Below, piece by piece: positions 1 to 11,100 of a stretch of DNA of 64,000 bases. Where the stretch lies: positions 7,459,109-7,523,108 of the forward strand of contig CM069452.1 of NCBI GenBank assembly GCA_035610835.1. The letters run 5' to 3'. The stretch's first letter is position 1; every line of letters starts with the position of its first letter. Source of the DNA: Ophiura sarsii. Its lineage: Eukaryota; Echinodermata; Ophiuroidea; Amphilepidida; Ophiuridae. Position numbers and translations under genes: made by a program. The notes below the pieces were generated by a model that saw nothing but the letters and a program-made list of their open reading frames with translations, ran no database searches and was not told the DNA's origin.

Positions 1-24
1 TTTGATGTAGATGAACTTGACCTC

Positions 25-277
25 CAGTGGCGTAGTAGCCAGAACAGGGGCTCAAAAGTTGACAGCCTGGTAAAGTCGGTTCACTTTAACTTTGCCCACA
101 GCAAAGTTGTGGGCAAAGTTAAAGATGAACTTGACCTCCAGTGGCGTAGTAGCCAGAGGAGGGGCTCAAAGGTTGACAGCCTGCTGGTAAAGTCGGTTCA
201 CTTTAACTTTGCCCACAGCCCCCCCCCCCCCCCCCCCCCCCCAATATGAAAAACCTATTGGTTACGCCGCGCCACTG
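25..277. mobile_element. Non-autonomous hAT-type MITE (internally duplicated)
   Basis: The left end reads CAGTGGCGTAG and the right end CGCGCCACTG. The flanking 8-mers are ttgacctc (17-24) and ttgacttc (278-285), which agree at 7 of 8 bases, as expected for a hAT 8-bp target duplication. The left ~95 bases, including the flanking 8-mer, occur twice in tandem (about 8-111 and 123-219), and a poly-C run of about 24 follows. No coding sequence is visible. It lies in the intron before the first visible GST exon. Confidence 0.65.
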
Positions 278-336
278 TTGACTTCTGTATTACAACGATT
301 TTGACAAATAATAAGATATTATTTGATTTGTGTCAG

Positions 337-452
337 GTTTATATGGTAGCAATTCCTGGGAGGCTTTGGAGGCAGACATAGTGACTGAATGCTGTGACGA
401 TATGGTCCAACCTCTTGCAGCTCTATTTGGAGAAAAAGACGAACAAAAGAAG
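337..452 (+). CDS. GST exon (first visible)
   Basis: The acceptor is tgtcag and the donor AAG|gtatag. The exon enters with two bases of a split codon and leaves at a codon boundary. It encodes LYGSNSWEALEADIV and the following helix. Confidence 0.88.
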
Positions 453-3388
453 GTATAGGGTCTACTCACATTTGTATGGTTCTATTCGATTAAATGAAGA
501 CTTGCGATTTCACATACAAATATGTTACAATGGTTCCAAGAGATAATGATAGTGATCGACTCAAATACATTTTGATGAATTGAGTCCCATCATTTGCACT
601 GATTATGGACGTCATACAGGGAATTTTGTATCCACGATTGGTTTTACGCCGAACGCCTATTTGATGACAGGCGATTTGTAAATAATCTAATTTAGTGTTT
701 GTTTGTTTGATATTAAAATATCTGTCATTCACATTTTGCCATGTTTTAAAATGTGACACTATAACATGTTTACCTCTATTTCTTGTGAATATTGATTTGA
801 TTTATTTTAGAAAGAAATAACAAAGGTCTACTACGAGGAGACAGCACCAAAACATCTCAAGAATTTAGAGAAACTACTTTGTCAATGCAAAGAAGGGGTC
901 GGGTTTTTCCTCGGAGATAAAGTAAGTCCACACAAATTGTGGATTCTTTAGTAAAAATAGTAAATTCTAAATTTGACCAAAATGACCTCTTTTAAAACTC
1001 ATTGTTTGAGCTAAATTTTGGCTCAAACCATTTCATTTATGCACGTAATTTGTTGACATAACTGTTTGTGATGTTCTATGAAGCAATATTTGAAAAGTAT
1101 GAGGGAATTGTTCAATGGCAGTTACGAAGTTTGGTGTGAATGTTATCAATTGAAATATGGAATGCCGAAAGTGAAAAAGAAGCCAGGTTTTCAATAATGA
1201 CCTGCCTGTCATATTGGAACGGATGAAGATAGTGTGATGAAATTGATAGTTCAAGTACATGTAGGAAACAGGTTCCACATCGTACAGTCATCAAAAAGTA
1301 CTAGAACTGACCATGTGCTTTAATAAATCTAAAAGTATAACTTCTACCTAAAATATGAAGGAAGTCACATCCAAAATGTAAGCAGTACATTCAAATGATC
1401 CGTCATCCTCTCTAAACAACTTATCAACTATCCTCGTGTATTTAAAACTGATTTTTAGGACATTTGGGAGGGGGTCTTAGTTTTTGGGTCTTAGGTTTTG
1501 GGTCTTAGTTTTTGGGTCTTAGGTTTTGGGTCTTAGTTTTTGGGTCTTAGTTTTTGGGTCTTAGGTTTTGGGTCTTAGGTTTTGGGTCTTAGGTCTTAGG
1601 TCTTAGGTTAGTAGACACCCCGATTTTCATTTGTGCATTTTCTCCTTAACTCGGGGGAGACTATGACAGGTAATGCGTGTGTGCTGTAGTGATTGGAACA
1701 ATGCGGGAGGGGGTACGTCACTCACTGTCGATCAGTGAATTAGAATTAGCACTAACCAGTAGTCAATAATTTGCCCATAAACTGCAAATTTGTGTAAAAC
1801 CGTTCCTTTATCTTACTTTTGGTACTGTAACTTCTTTGATATCAATATTCACGGTCATACGGTATCTCAAATTAAAGAGAAGAGATTTCTCAACAACTTT
1901 ATAAATTGATATTATTAAGGAGGGATTATACCTTTAGAGTTATAAGCACATTTATTACCTGGTAAGTTACTTTTCTTTGATGATTATATTGCAGGCATTA
2001 TATTTGGAATGCAATGTTGATTTTGTGTGTGCACACAGTAGGCCTATTATAGATCATTCTGGGACACCATGTATTATTGGGTTGAATTCCTACTACACTG
2101 AGCCAAAAAAGAAACTTATAACATTTTAACAGATCACCAAATAAAATTCTGTGCATGAAAATGTACTAAATTTGGATACAATTACTGCAATGTATTGCTT
2201 CAAATGGCAGTCAATAACTGGGATGAGCTTGGATGATAATAATAATAATAATGTACTTAATATAGCGCCCAACACAAGAAAAGGCCTCTGAGCGCTTTAC
2301 ACAGTAAAATCTTAAAAACTACAACTAAAAAGCCTAAAATTATACCATATTAAACATTGACCAACAGTAAAAACAGTTATAAAAAGATATTGCATATGAT
2401 TGCACGCAAATATAAGTGATAAAACACCATTGTTAAAATCAAGGTCCATAGTGTTATGTGTATCAAGAAGAGACAATCCACCTGTCAATAGACAAACACT
2501 TATTGCAACACTACAGGAAGAATGGAACAATGTTCCCCAAGCTACCATCAGGAACTTGATTGGAAGCATGAGAAGGAGATGCACAGCTTGCCTGCAAGCT
2601 GGAGGTGGACATACCCGTTATTAATTACTTCATTGTTTGTTTGGATATGAGTTTGTTTCGACTCGCTGAAATGTTTTTAACTTTATGTTGCTGAAATTGT
2701 TTGCTGTGACCTGTGATGCAAGACGTTGTCCGAGTCAGTGCACATTTCTCTTGTGTCATTGAAGCAAACAATTGGTTATTGACTGCCATTTGAAGCAATA
2801 CATTGCAGTAATATTGTATCCAAATTTGGTACATTTTCATGCACAGAATTTTATTTGGTGAGCTGTTAAAATTGTATAAGTTTCTTTTTTGGCTCATCAG
2901 TGTATTTGTAAAAGGTCATCGCATGGAATCAAAATATCTTCAATGTTCTTTATTATCTATTAATGAAATATGAAATTCGGTCGATAGTGCTGTGTGTGTG
3001 TGTGTGGGTGATTTAATAAGTCCATCTTTGGCAAATTAAAACAAAAATAAATCAAGTGTGGAACTATGAACAATCTTCTGAATTTTGTAAGTTAATTTCA
3101 AACATTTATTGTGCAACAGAATCAACAACACCCATTATTTTTTGTCTCGGAATCGATATGACATATTTTCGATAATTGTAATATTATTTATTAACGGTCA
3201 TTGTATTTTTTCACATTTTGTAGCTTTCCATTGCTGATATAGTATTCCTATGCTGTGCAGAATTTATGGTAACACAGCAGTCAGACACTTTGGACGCTTT
3301 TCCTAAACTGAAATCTCTCTACGAACGCATCCAAGCTCACGATAAGATAGCATCATGGCTGAAGAAGCGCCCAGTTTCCATTTTCTGA
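337..3388 (+). CDS. Sigma-class glutathione S-transferase, C-terminal three exons (5' end outside window)
   Basis: Three exons join in phase: 337-452 (two bases of a split codon, then 38 codons), 811-921 (37 codons) and 3224-3388 (54 codons plus TGA). They encode the all-helical C-terminal domain of a cytosolic GST of the sigma or haematopoietic prostaglandin-D-synthase type. Recognisable parts are the LYGSNSWEALEADIV helix, the FFLGDKLSIADIVF segment (N-capping box region, helix 6), and a tail ending YERIQAHDKIASWLKKRPVSIF-like, split here by description: YERIQA, then IASWLKKRP. The family conjugates glutathione to electrophiles or isomerises prostaglandin H2 in the cytosol. The N-terminal thioredoxin-like domain with the catalytic Tyr would lie upstream, so activity cannot be judged. 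About 130 of the usual ~200 residues are visible. A Tc1/mariner remnant sits in the last intron. Confidence 0.9.
811..921 (+). CDS. GST exon (penultimate)
   Basis: The acceptor is ttttag and the donor AAA|gtaagt. It is 37 whole codons, from KEITKVYYEE to FFLGDK. Confidence 0.88.
1464..1612. repeat. Minisatellite of about 15 bp
   Basis: Alternating units of gggtcttagtttttg and gggtcttaggttttg run about ten times and finish in short ggtctta units. The tract lies in the last GST intron. Confidence 0.85.
2239..2345 (-). mobile_element. 3' tail of a CR1/L2-like LINE
   Basis: A (taa)n microsatellite is followed by tatagcgc and then gagcgctttaca. This is the same arrangement found at the 3' end of the large minus-strand LINE at 45796. 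It reads as a strongly 5'-truncated minus-strand insertion nested in the Tc1-like element. Confidence 0.6.
2445..2624 (+). pseudogene. Tc1-like transposase, C-terminal remnant
   Basis: The translation NPPVNRQTLIATLQEEWNN, then VPQATIRNLIGSMRRRC and a GGHTRY end before the stop, matches the last ~60 residues of Tc1-family transposases. The DNA-binding and most of the DDE catalytic domain are missing, so it cannot be active. The open frame extends back to 2400, but residues before about 2445 do not look like transposase. Confidence 0.85.
3224..3388 (+). CDS. GST last exon
   Basis: The acceptor is ttttgtag, and the exon opens in phase with LSIADIVFLCCAEF. TGA is at 3386-3388, right after KKRPVSIF, the usual C-terminus of sigma GSTs. 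Confidence 0.9.
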   Translation, partial: LSIADIVFLCCAEFMVTQQSDTLDAFPKLKSLYERIQAHDKIASWLKKRPVSIF

Positions 3389-3746
3389 ACTGTTTAATTG
3401 ATAAAATACACCTCCGAACTGTTTCTAATGTACATGTACAAACATTTTCATTTTAACTAAACCAATATATTGAATAAGTAAGCACTTCATGAGAATAACG
3501 TCTAACAGTTGGACACTCTTTGACTGTAGAAGGCATGTTCATGGCCAAAGACGCCAGATGGTCACGATTGGCTGTACATTTCTTAAACACTGTTGGTTTT
3601 AATGTAAATGGATTTTCATTACATGTTGGAACTAAATCATGGCATTGTAAACTGCTAAAGTTGGAAAATCAACTCCAGTGTGATCAACTCCAGCATAAGT
3701 ATCATTTTAAATTAATGGTTCTCTCAACATTTTGAGATAATCTGAA

Positions 3747-3752
3747 AATAAA
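3747..3752 (+). terminator. Candidate poly(A) signal of the GST gene
   Basis: AATAAA occurs about 360 bases after the GST stop and before the next element. The motif alone is weak evidence. Confidence 0.4.
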
Positions 3753-3823
3753 AAATATGTGATATTTCTTATTATATCTGGAGGCCGTATCATTAAATTT
3801 TAGAAGGTCTGGTTCCATTTTAA

Positions 3824-4172
3824 AGGTAGATGACCCGATCACATTTTCGTAACACAGAATTATTTCAAACATACGGAGATTTTCATATCATATGAAAGCT
3901 CGTATTTTTCTCATCATCATACTGAAATTTGACGGCCTAAATCGGTATAATTACGGAGAAATCGATGAAATAACGTCGAATTACCGCGAATGGTGGTAAC
4001 CACCGATATAGTTTGTGTACGTACTACTCAATGGGTACAGTTCACAGTATCTTGTGCGTCTAAAATAAGAACCATTAGAGCTATGCAACTCAAACTTTGG
4101 AACACGACTTTTTTAAGGATGACCTTTCATGTAGAATAGAAAACTTCAAGTTGAAAATCGGAACATCTACCT
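3824..4172. mobile_element. TTAA-flanked MITE
   Basis: The left end AGGTAGATGACCCGATC is matched in inverse at the right end (GATCGG-like, then CATCTACCT). TTAA lies on both sides (3820-3823, 4173-4176). This is piggyBac or Kolobok style duplication, although a TA duplication inside it cannot be excluded. There is no coding sequence. Confidence 0.6.
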
Positions 4173-4176
4173 TTAA

Positions 4177-5096
4177 AGTCATAGTCTCAAATTTAGAGGC
4201 ATGGTTTCAATTTAAAGCATCATTACACTCTTTTTGTTAGTGATCGAAACTCAAAAAACTAGAACCCCCCCCCCCCCCCCCCCAAAAAAAAGGTTTCTGA
4301 CTGGATGACCACCACACAAGTTTGTTTCCGAGTGCTGGTATGATTTCTCTTAGACTTGGTCTAAATGACGATCACAACTTCTGGAAGAACCCTTTTATTC
4401 TTTCATATCCTTTATATGCACCATAACAAAGTCCAAAAATATAATTGACTTTGGAGTCACCTAATTAGGCCAATATAACATTGAAATGTAGTGTCCCTTA
4501 TAAGGTTCATTTATAATGTAGAATGAGCTCATCAAAGTATAAAAAGATCCTTTCTGGGAGGACTATTCTTTATTTAGACCAGGTTAAAAGTTAAACCAGG
4601 TTTAAGTAGTTTTGTGCATACAGACCCAGGACTCCCAATTTCCTAAATAGTTAACACTGAGTATATCTGCAATTTTGTTTTAAATTTGTGCTACATCCAC
4701 CTGTGTTTTCACTGAGTGCAGATCTTGGTAAAATACCTTATACCATATATTATAAATAATAATCTGTTTTCAAGTTATATGATTTTGTTTGTTACGGCTT
4801 TTCAATCTGGAAAACTATTATAATCAAAACAAATAATTGTTGATCATTTCACACCATTCCCTTGCACACTATGCGGCTTCTGCGTGACCATGGGACCATG
4901 ACAGCGTTGTGCGCCTATTGTTTAGGAATGCAGTGCATCGCAAGGAGCGCTCTGATCGTCAATTACTGTCTGCCTGTCCATCTTCAATTTACATATCTAC
5001 AAGATAAAAGTAGATCTAACTGACTGTCCTTTTTGTCCTGCATAGATAGATAGCACTTTCATAGTTCAATTTACTTCCGTTTTACAGAATAAAAAT
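4177..5096. other. Tail-to-tail intergenic stretch and GHITM 3' UTR
   Basis: The stretch contains a poly-C run at about 4264-4283 and probably the 3' UTR of the minus-strand GHITM gene. I see no other coding sequence. Confidence 0.5.
4569..4574 (-). terminator. Candidate poly(A) signal of GHITM
   Basis: AATAAA on the minus strand lies about 520 bases past the GHITM stop. It is the first such hexamer I noticed downstream. Confidence 0.35.
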
Positions 5097-5181
5097 TTAC
5101 TTCCTCTTTCCGGGTGATCCAGAGAGAATAGTTGCGATCCTGATAAAGATATTGATGGTGTCCATGTAGATGCCCATTGCA
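5097..5181 (-). CDS. GHITM: GHITM exon 7 (stop exon)
   Basis: The acceptor is ttttacag. It supplies the last base of a split Ser codon, then AMGIYMDTINIFIRIAT, and ends SPGKRK with TAA at 5097-5099. Confidence 0.93.
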
Positions 5182-8100
5182 CTGTAAAATAAGAAGAAAT
5201 AGAAAAACAACACTTCAATTTGAATTCCGTTGGTATTTTTTGTTCAACAATTTAGTATTACTTATAACAGATTAGACCTGTGCATGGTCTTTTCTGAGCT
5301 GTTTTGACAAAATCTTAGCATGTTGAGTTTCAAATTAACAAAAACACAACCCAATTATACTGGTACATCAAGGGTTTTTTTACCTTGAAAACATTAATTT
5401 CATAAAGGATGTGTCCAGCAAGCACAACATTGTGCATTTTATGTCAGTAAAATAATTATTGAGCCAAAATCGTGTAGTTATATAGAAAAAAAATCATACT
5501 TATCATAAAAACGTATAAATACTGCCATCTCTCAACATGCCATTTTTAAAGTTTGCGGAGATCGAAAGTCCCCGTATTACCTGTCCACCGACCGCCATTG
5601 TAGAGATCCTCAGATTGACCGCCTTTGATTGGTTCTCAGATTGCCTCAGATTGTTTTATTCCCCAAATAGCAATAAATTGTTTAAGTTTGGACAGAAAGG
5701 GGTTAAAGGTCATTACAAACAAGCTTGGTGACAATAAGGTTATGGGTAACATGGGGCGTACACAGATTGACCTCTAATGACCCCTACATGACCTTTGACC
5801 CTTTCTGTCAACACTTTAAACTATTTATTGCTGTTTTTGGAATAACACAATCTGAGACAATCTGAGAATCAATCAATGGCGGTCAATCAGAGGATCTCTA
5901 CAATGGCGGTCTGTGGACAGGTAATAAATAGTAGGAGAAATGTATAACTTTGCACAGGGACTTAGTGAAGATGTCTGAAGGATCACATAACAAAATGAAG
6001 CTTCAGGCTCCTTCACTTTTGGGTGATTTCTAAAACTTTTTGATACCCCCTCGTAACTATGCGATTTTACTAACATGTTATGCACAATGTTGAGCTTGCT
6101 GGACACCTCCTTTGACAGGTTTTATTTCAAATCATTTTCCAACCCAAATTAGCTCTTCATTGATACAAGTTCATTCCTGAAAGAGATTTGTAGTTTTGAG
6201 ACTATTTCGTTATGAGCCTTGATTCTGCAAATTATGGGCTCAAGACTTTTCACCCACAGAGACAATTTATTGCCTCAATGATAGTGATACAATAATTTGT
6301 AAATAAACACAATCATTGCAAACTTCACTCTCAGACCGATCTTAAATCTAGTTAATATCCTAAATGATTCTATATTATGTCTCCCACTTTCATGCATTTT
6401 TTTTAATAACATACAGATAATGATGCAGGTGTATACTAAATGACACATGCAAAATATCACTTCCAACTACTAAGAACAGTGCTCAACACCATTTAGGTAA
6501 AGCAATACATCTACATATGTTTACATTACAGTACAGCTTACTACCCACACAGTGTTTCATGCAAAACAAGGCTATCTAATTAAGTATGTGTGAAGCTTGA
6601 ATGACAAAGGGAGGGACATTAAAATAAAACGGGACATAATGCGCAAATCAAACAACTAAAAAAAAAGATTCTGGAATTCAAAATTTGTGTTTCATTCTTG
6701 TGCAGGAAAAGCAATAACCAAAAGCACATCAGTAGTAACTTGTTTTATTGCACAGCAAGTTTTACTGCTTGTCCCAGTGCATATCCATGTTTAATTGTTA
6801 ATTAGTTTTAGTGCACAGTAGTTCTCATTGCTTGCCTTAGTATATTTCACTGTTTTAGCACTTTATTATCCCTTGTTGATGCTTGGTGTATCTTGCTTTT
6901 ATTCTTTGCATTTTACATTTTCGAGATATCCCCTTGTATCAGTTTTCTAAGACTTGGTGTGTTTTGTTCCTGCGTCCGTTGGTTTAATCTTTTTACATTT
7001 TTCACAAGCACATAATCAACAAGAGGAATGAGCTGGTCAGCAAGTGTAGGCATGGAAACAGACCACCAAGCCATGCACAGAAAAGATACTATGCTTGGTG
7101 TAGTAGTGAATCAAAAATGCAGTTACCTGACGATCGCCGCCTTAGATTGAAACATGTAGTTGATAGCTATACTGATGTAAACCTATGTTGATATAAATAA
7201 TAACCAATACTTACGAATTGACTGGATCGAAAGGAACCTGTCCAAACTGTGGATGTGCCTCAGCCTTCTTCATGATCAACTGGGTATCGTAGAGGAGAAA
7301 GCCACTGAAGAGAATCAATCCACCGTATACACTGATGGCATAGAGACCTGACCCCAAGGCTGATGTAGGAGCGAGGAACATACTACCTGCAAAGACATTT
7401 AAAAGAGAGCATCGTTTATCAACTTCAATATTTAAGAGAATAATCTTAAATATCACCATGAGTTTTGTTAAATCTTTGTAGTTTGGTGGATCATGCAGGA
7501 ATAACATATATCTCGCAAAATGTAACTAAGTTGTTGCAGATGCTAGGCATGTAAACGTGACCTGGTTCTAAGGTAGCAGCACGCATGCAAGACCTGTGTC
7601 ACATGAGGAAAATGTGGTAGACATGTACAGCGGTTGATTTCCAGCATTTTTTTGTATCTTTTAATTTTGTGTAGGAATTAACACATTTTATATAGCGTTT
7701 TGTTTCATACAATAAAATGGATATTTCATGACTTACTTTACACGTTTAGGTTTATATGAATTGGGTAAATAAACAAACAAGACAAGTCAGTTATGGTAAG
7801 TCAATTCATTTGACTGACTCCAACGATTTGATTCCAATGATCAAGGCATTACTAAAGTTTAGCCTCATGTTTTGTACACACTTACATCGTAATCTACTCA
7901 CATGCCTACTATTTTCCTCAAAAACCAACCAGACCCACTTAATATTTAATTCTTACTGCCAGCCTTTAACTGTAGAGTACACTCGGCGGCCCTTTTGCTT
8001 TTGCACTTGCAGCATTTTCTCAAAGATACAGCGGTGCAGGCAGGCATTTTCCACGTGCGTACATCAAGTTTTCAACATTTTGTCATTAGGACATTCCATT

Positions 8101-11100
8101 GAGTAAAAGGGGAATCAATACCCAGCAATAAAGAAAACAATTTAAATAGCAACATTAAATATGGCCTCAATTAGACTCAGCAATTAGTTCATAACTTTTA
8201 ATTCGCCCACATAAATTGAAACAAATTCATCCTTTACATACAAATGCAAGACATTTAACATGTTTAATGTGTTATTGTATTTATTTATTGACAACAACCA
8301 ACACTGCCAATTAAAAGCTTAGCCCATTTCGGAAGTTCGCGAGTCCATCGCAATTCATGTGTTAATTAAGGTTGTTCCTATGGCTAATTTTTTATTTGAT
8401 ATTTTAATAGAGCGTGCTGAGCTCCACAATAATCTAAAATTTGAGGTTGATCGGAGGTACGGTTTTCTAGATATGACAATTTTATTGTCAAAAATGAAGC
8501 AAAATTTAAGAGTTCATTTCTTTTGTTTGTTATTGTTTTTTTTACCCCCTAGCTGGCCTAGCAAAATAATTAATCTATGCAAAAATGTTTAATTAATTTT
8601 TACAAGAAAAGTATAAATGCTACAAAGCTGACATTTTGGGAGCTTGTTAATTATAGTTTTTAGAAAGTTTTCTGTGCTGCGGGAGGCTGTAAGACATCTG
8701 CAGTGCATAATTAATTGTACTTAATTATCAAAAACAAAAAAATTAACAACAAATAAGGCTAATTTATTAATGCCCTTAATTAATTTTTTCAAGTTCATTC
8801 ACTTTACTAAATGCAATGCCACTTGGTGTATATGTTGGCTATACAACTCTCCTTAATTCCTGTGCTGCGGGAATCTAATGGAGTTTTCAATCAAAAATTA
8901 GAGCAATAACAAAAAACTAATTTTTTATAGAAATTTTACCTCTGGAGTCAAAAAAACAATGTAAAACAAAAGAAAATATACTGCCCTCTGTTTGCCGAAA
9001 AACAATACAAAACAAAACAATTCAAAATGACTTAAAATGCATTTTTGAAAATAAAATTGTCATATCTAGAAAACCTTACCTCCGATCAATCTCAAATTTC
9101 AGATTATTGTGGAGCTGGGCAAGCTCTATTAAAATATCAAATAAAAAATTAGCCATAGGAACAACCTTAACCGGCTGTGTGTTGAATCTAGCAGTCAGCA
9201 GACCTCCTGTTGTACAGCGTGTACTATTGGTTTGCAATGGAGGGAGTATCGGTCAATTTATCCTAACATGATTTATTTACGCTAATTAATTACCAAATTA
9301 TTCTGACTCCTACAAAAAACAGAATAATACCTGCCGTCTTGACCATATGTACAATCCGATTGGGAATTTAAACTTGAGGATATATCATACTTTTTGAAGT
9401 TAATTTGAAGATGAAACTTAATCTTTGTAGGTTTGGCTTTGATGGTACGTGATCACAGATCAAGTAGGCAATTTGTTTGCGTCACACTTTTTGCTACATA
9501 TTTGTGCAATTGTATCCCAAGTCTTCAAAAAGTGTGTTGCATTTCGCGATACGACACAGTGTAAATCGAACGGTGGAAATGTATGGGTATTGGTTTTTTT
9601 AATTTTGAATAGGCTTAAACTTTTTGTTAAGGAAATGCAGTCTTAAAATATATACATACAGTCCCCATACACCCAACAAAATATGTAAGTTCCCCCCTAG
9701 CATATACTAGAATATTTCCAAAAATATTTGAGGGATTTAAATAAATCTCACTGGCTATGGCTGGTTTTTTTCCATAAATAAACAGAAAATTGGGTGCATC
9801 TTTCTAGCTGAAAATTATATAAATCCATCAAATATTTTTGGAAATATTCTAGTATAAGCTAGGGGGGAACTTACATATTTTGTTGGGTGTATATATATTA
9901 TGCAGCGATGGAAAAGATCATCAAAAATGTGAGTGAGGTAGTACTGCCCCTCATCGTGGTTCATCTTGGAGGTCCCTCTCTTTCTGATCTCTCTATTATC
10001 ATCTGGCAAAAAATCCCCAGATGATAAATCAATTGGCAACTCCAAGACTGCAAAAAGCGTCATGAGTCGTCAAGATCATCACAATCAAAAGTGTTGATAA
10101 AGGATACAGACGTATCCGAAACGTACACGTGACTACCTTTACACTGGATTAGTAAAATGAACATTCCATATTAGAATATAATATATAAGATGAATTTGCT
10201 CATTCAAAGAAAAATGAATTAATTTATATTCATGATGTATCCAGCTAAGCTGACTTACCTATGGATGACACGACCACTACACCAAGTCCCATTCCTAGGG
10301 CACCACCCATGTAAAGAAACTTATCACTGGGTGCACATGCTGCTACACAAGACAAACCTGTAAATTGAACAAATAGAAATACATGACTTTGTTTGTTATG
10401 CTTTCTTTTTTGAAGAGAGTTGATGCTATTAAAATTTCCTTTGTCAGTCAAATTCTTTCACATGAGAGGGAGGGTGACTCACATTTGAAAAGGGTATTTG
10501 AGTTTCTGGCCCAGTTTGTCTCTTTCAAAATACTGCCCTCAACAACTCCTACAGTATACCAGGTAGCTCTATTGAGATTATGACCTGCCATTAGCATCAC
10601 TGGAGGCTTGGAGCCAATATCCCCCAGCAAGGTGTTAAATCCAAGCCAAGCTAACTCTTTGAAGTCCCTCCAAACCTTCTCCCCAAATTCAACCTACCTC
10701 CAACAACTCCTGCAGTATACCAGGCAGCTCTAATGATAAGCTGACCTCCCATAAGCGACATTGGAGCCAATATTCCTCCGAGCAAGGCGCTATGTCCAAG
10801 CCAGGCAAACTGTTTAAGACCTACACCTTCTGAGTATGGAACCATCATGGTGGCAACACCGGAACACATGACCAGCCCCATCATGGCTATGCCTCCCTGT
10901 AGATTGAAAGAAAATTGAAAAAAATTGAGCATTCATTGCATTTTACATAAAGCAGTACATCACACACAAAGAAAGGTTGTGAATAGCTTTGGTGCAGATG
11001 CACTGAACTGGAGACACTATGTAGGTCTGATGGTAATTTGTAAAGTGATTTCTAAACATTAAAGCCAAGTTTTCTGTCAATCTAGGTAACTAATGAAGTT

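Larger units (their letters stand above)
2096..2902 (+). mobile_element. Internally deleted Tc1/mariner-like transposon
   Basis: Inverted terminal repeats of about 120 bp (2096-2220 and 2775-2902) begin CACTGA and GAGCCAAAAAAG and are flanked by TA on both sides (2094-2095, 2903-2904). Between them is the C-terminal end of a Tc1-type transposase (2445-2624) and the tail of a LINE inserted later (2239-2345). TA duplications and this protein end are typical of Tc1/mariner. Confidence 0.85.

Noticed and set aside
1464..1612. Interstitial telomere tract (ttaggttttggg)
   Set aside because: The unit is gggtcttagttttt-like, not TTAGGG repeats; an ordinary minisatellite.
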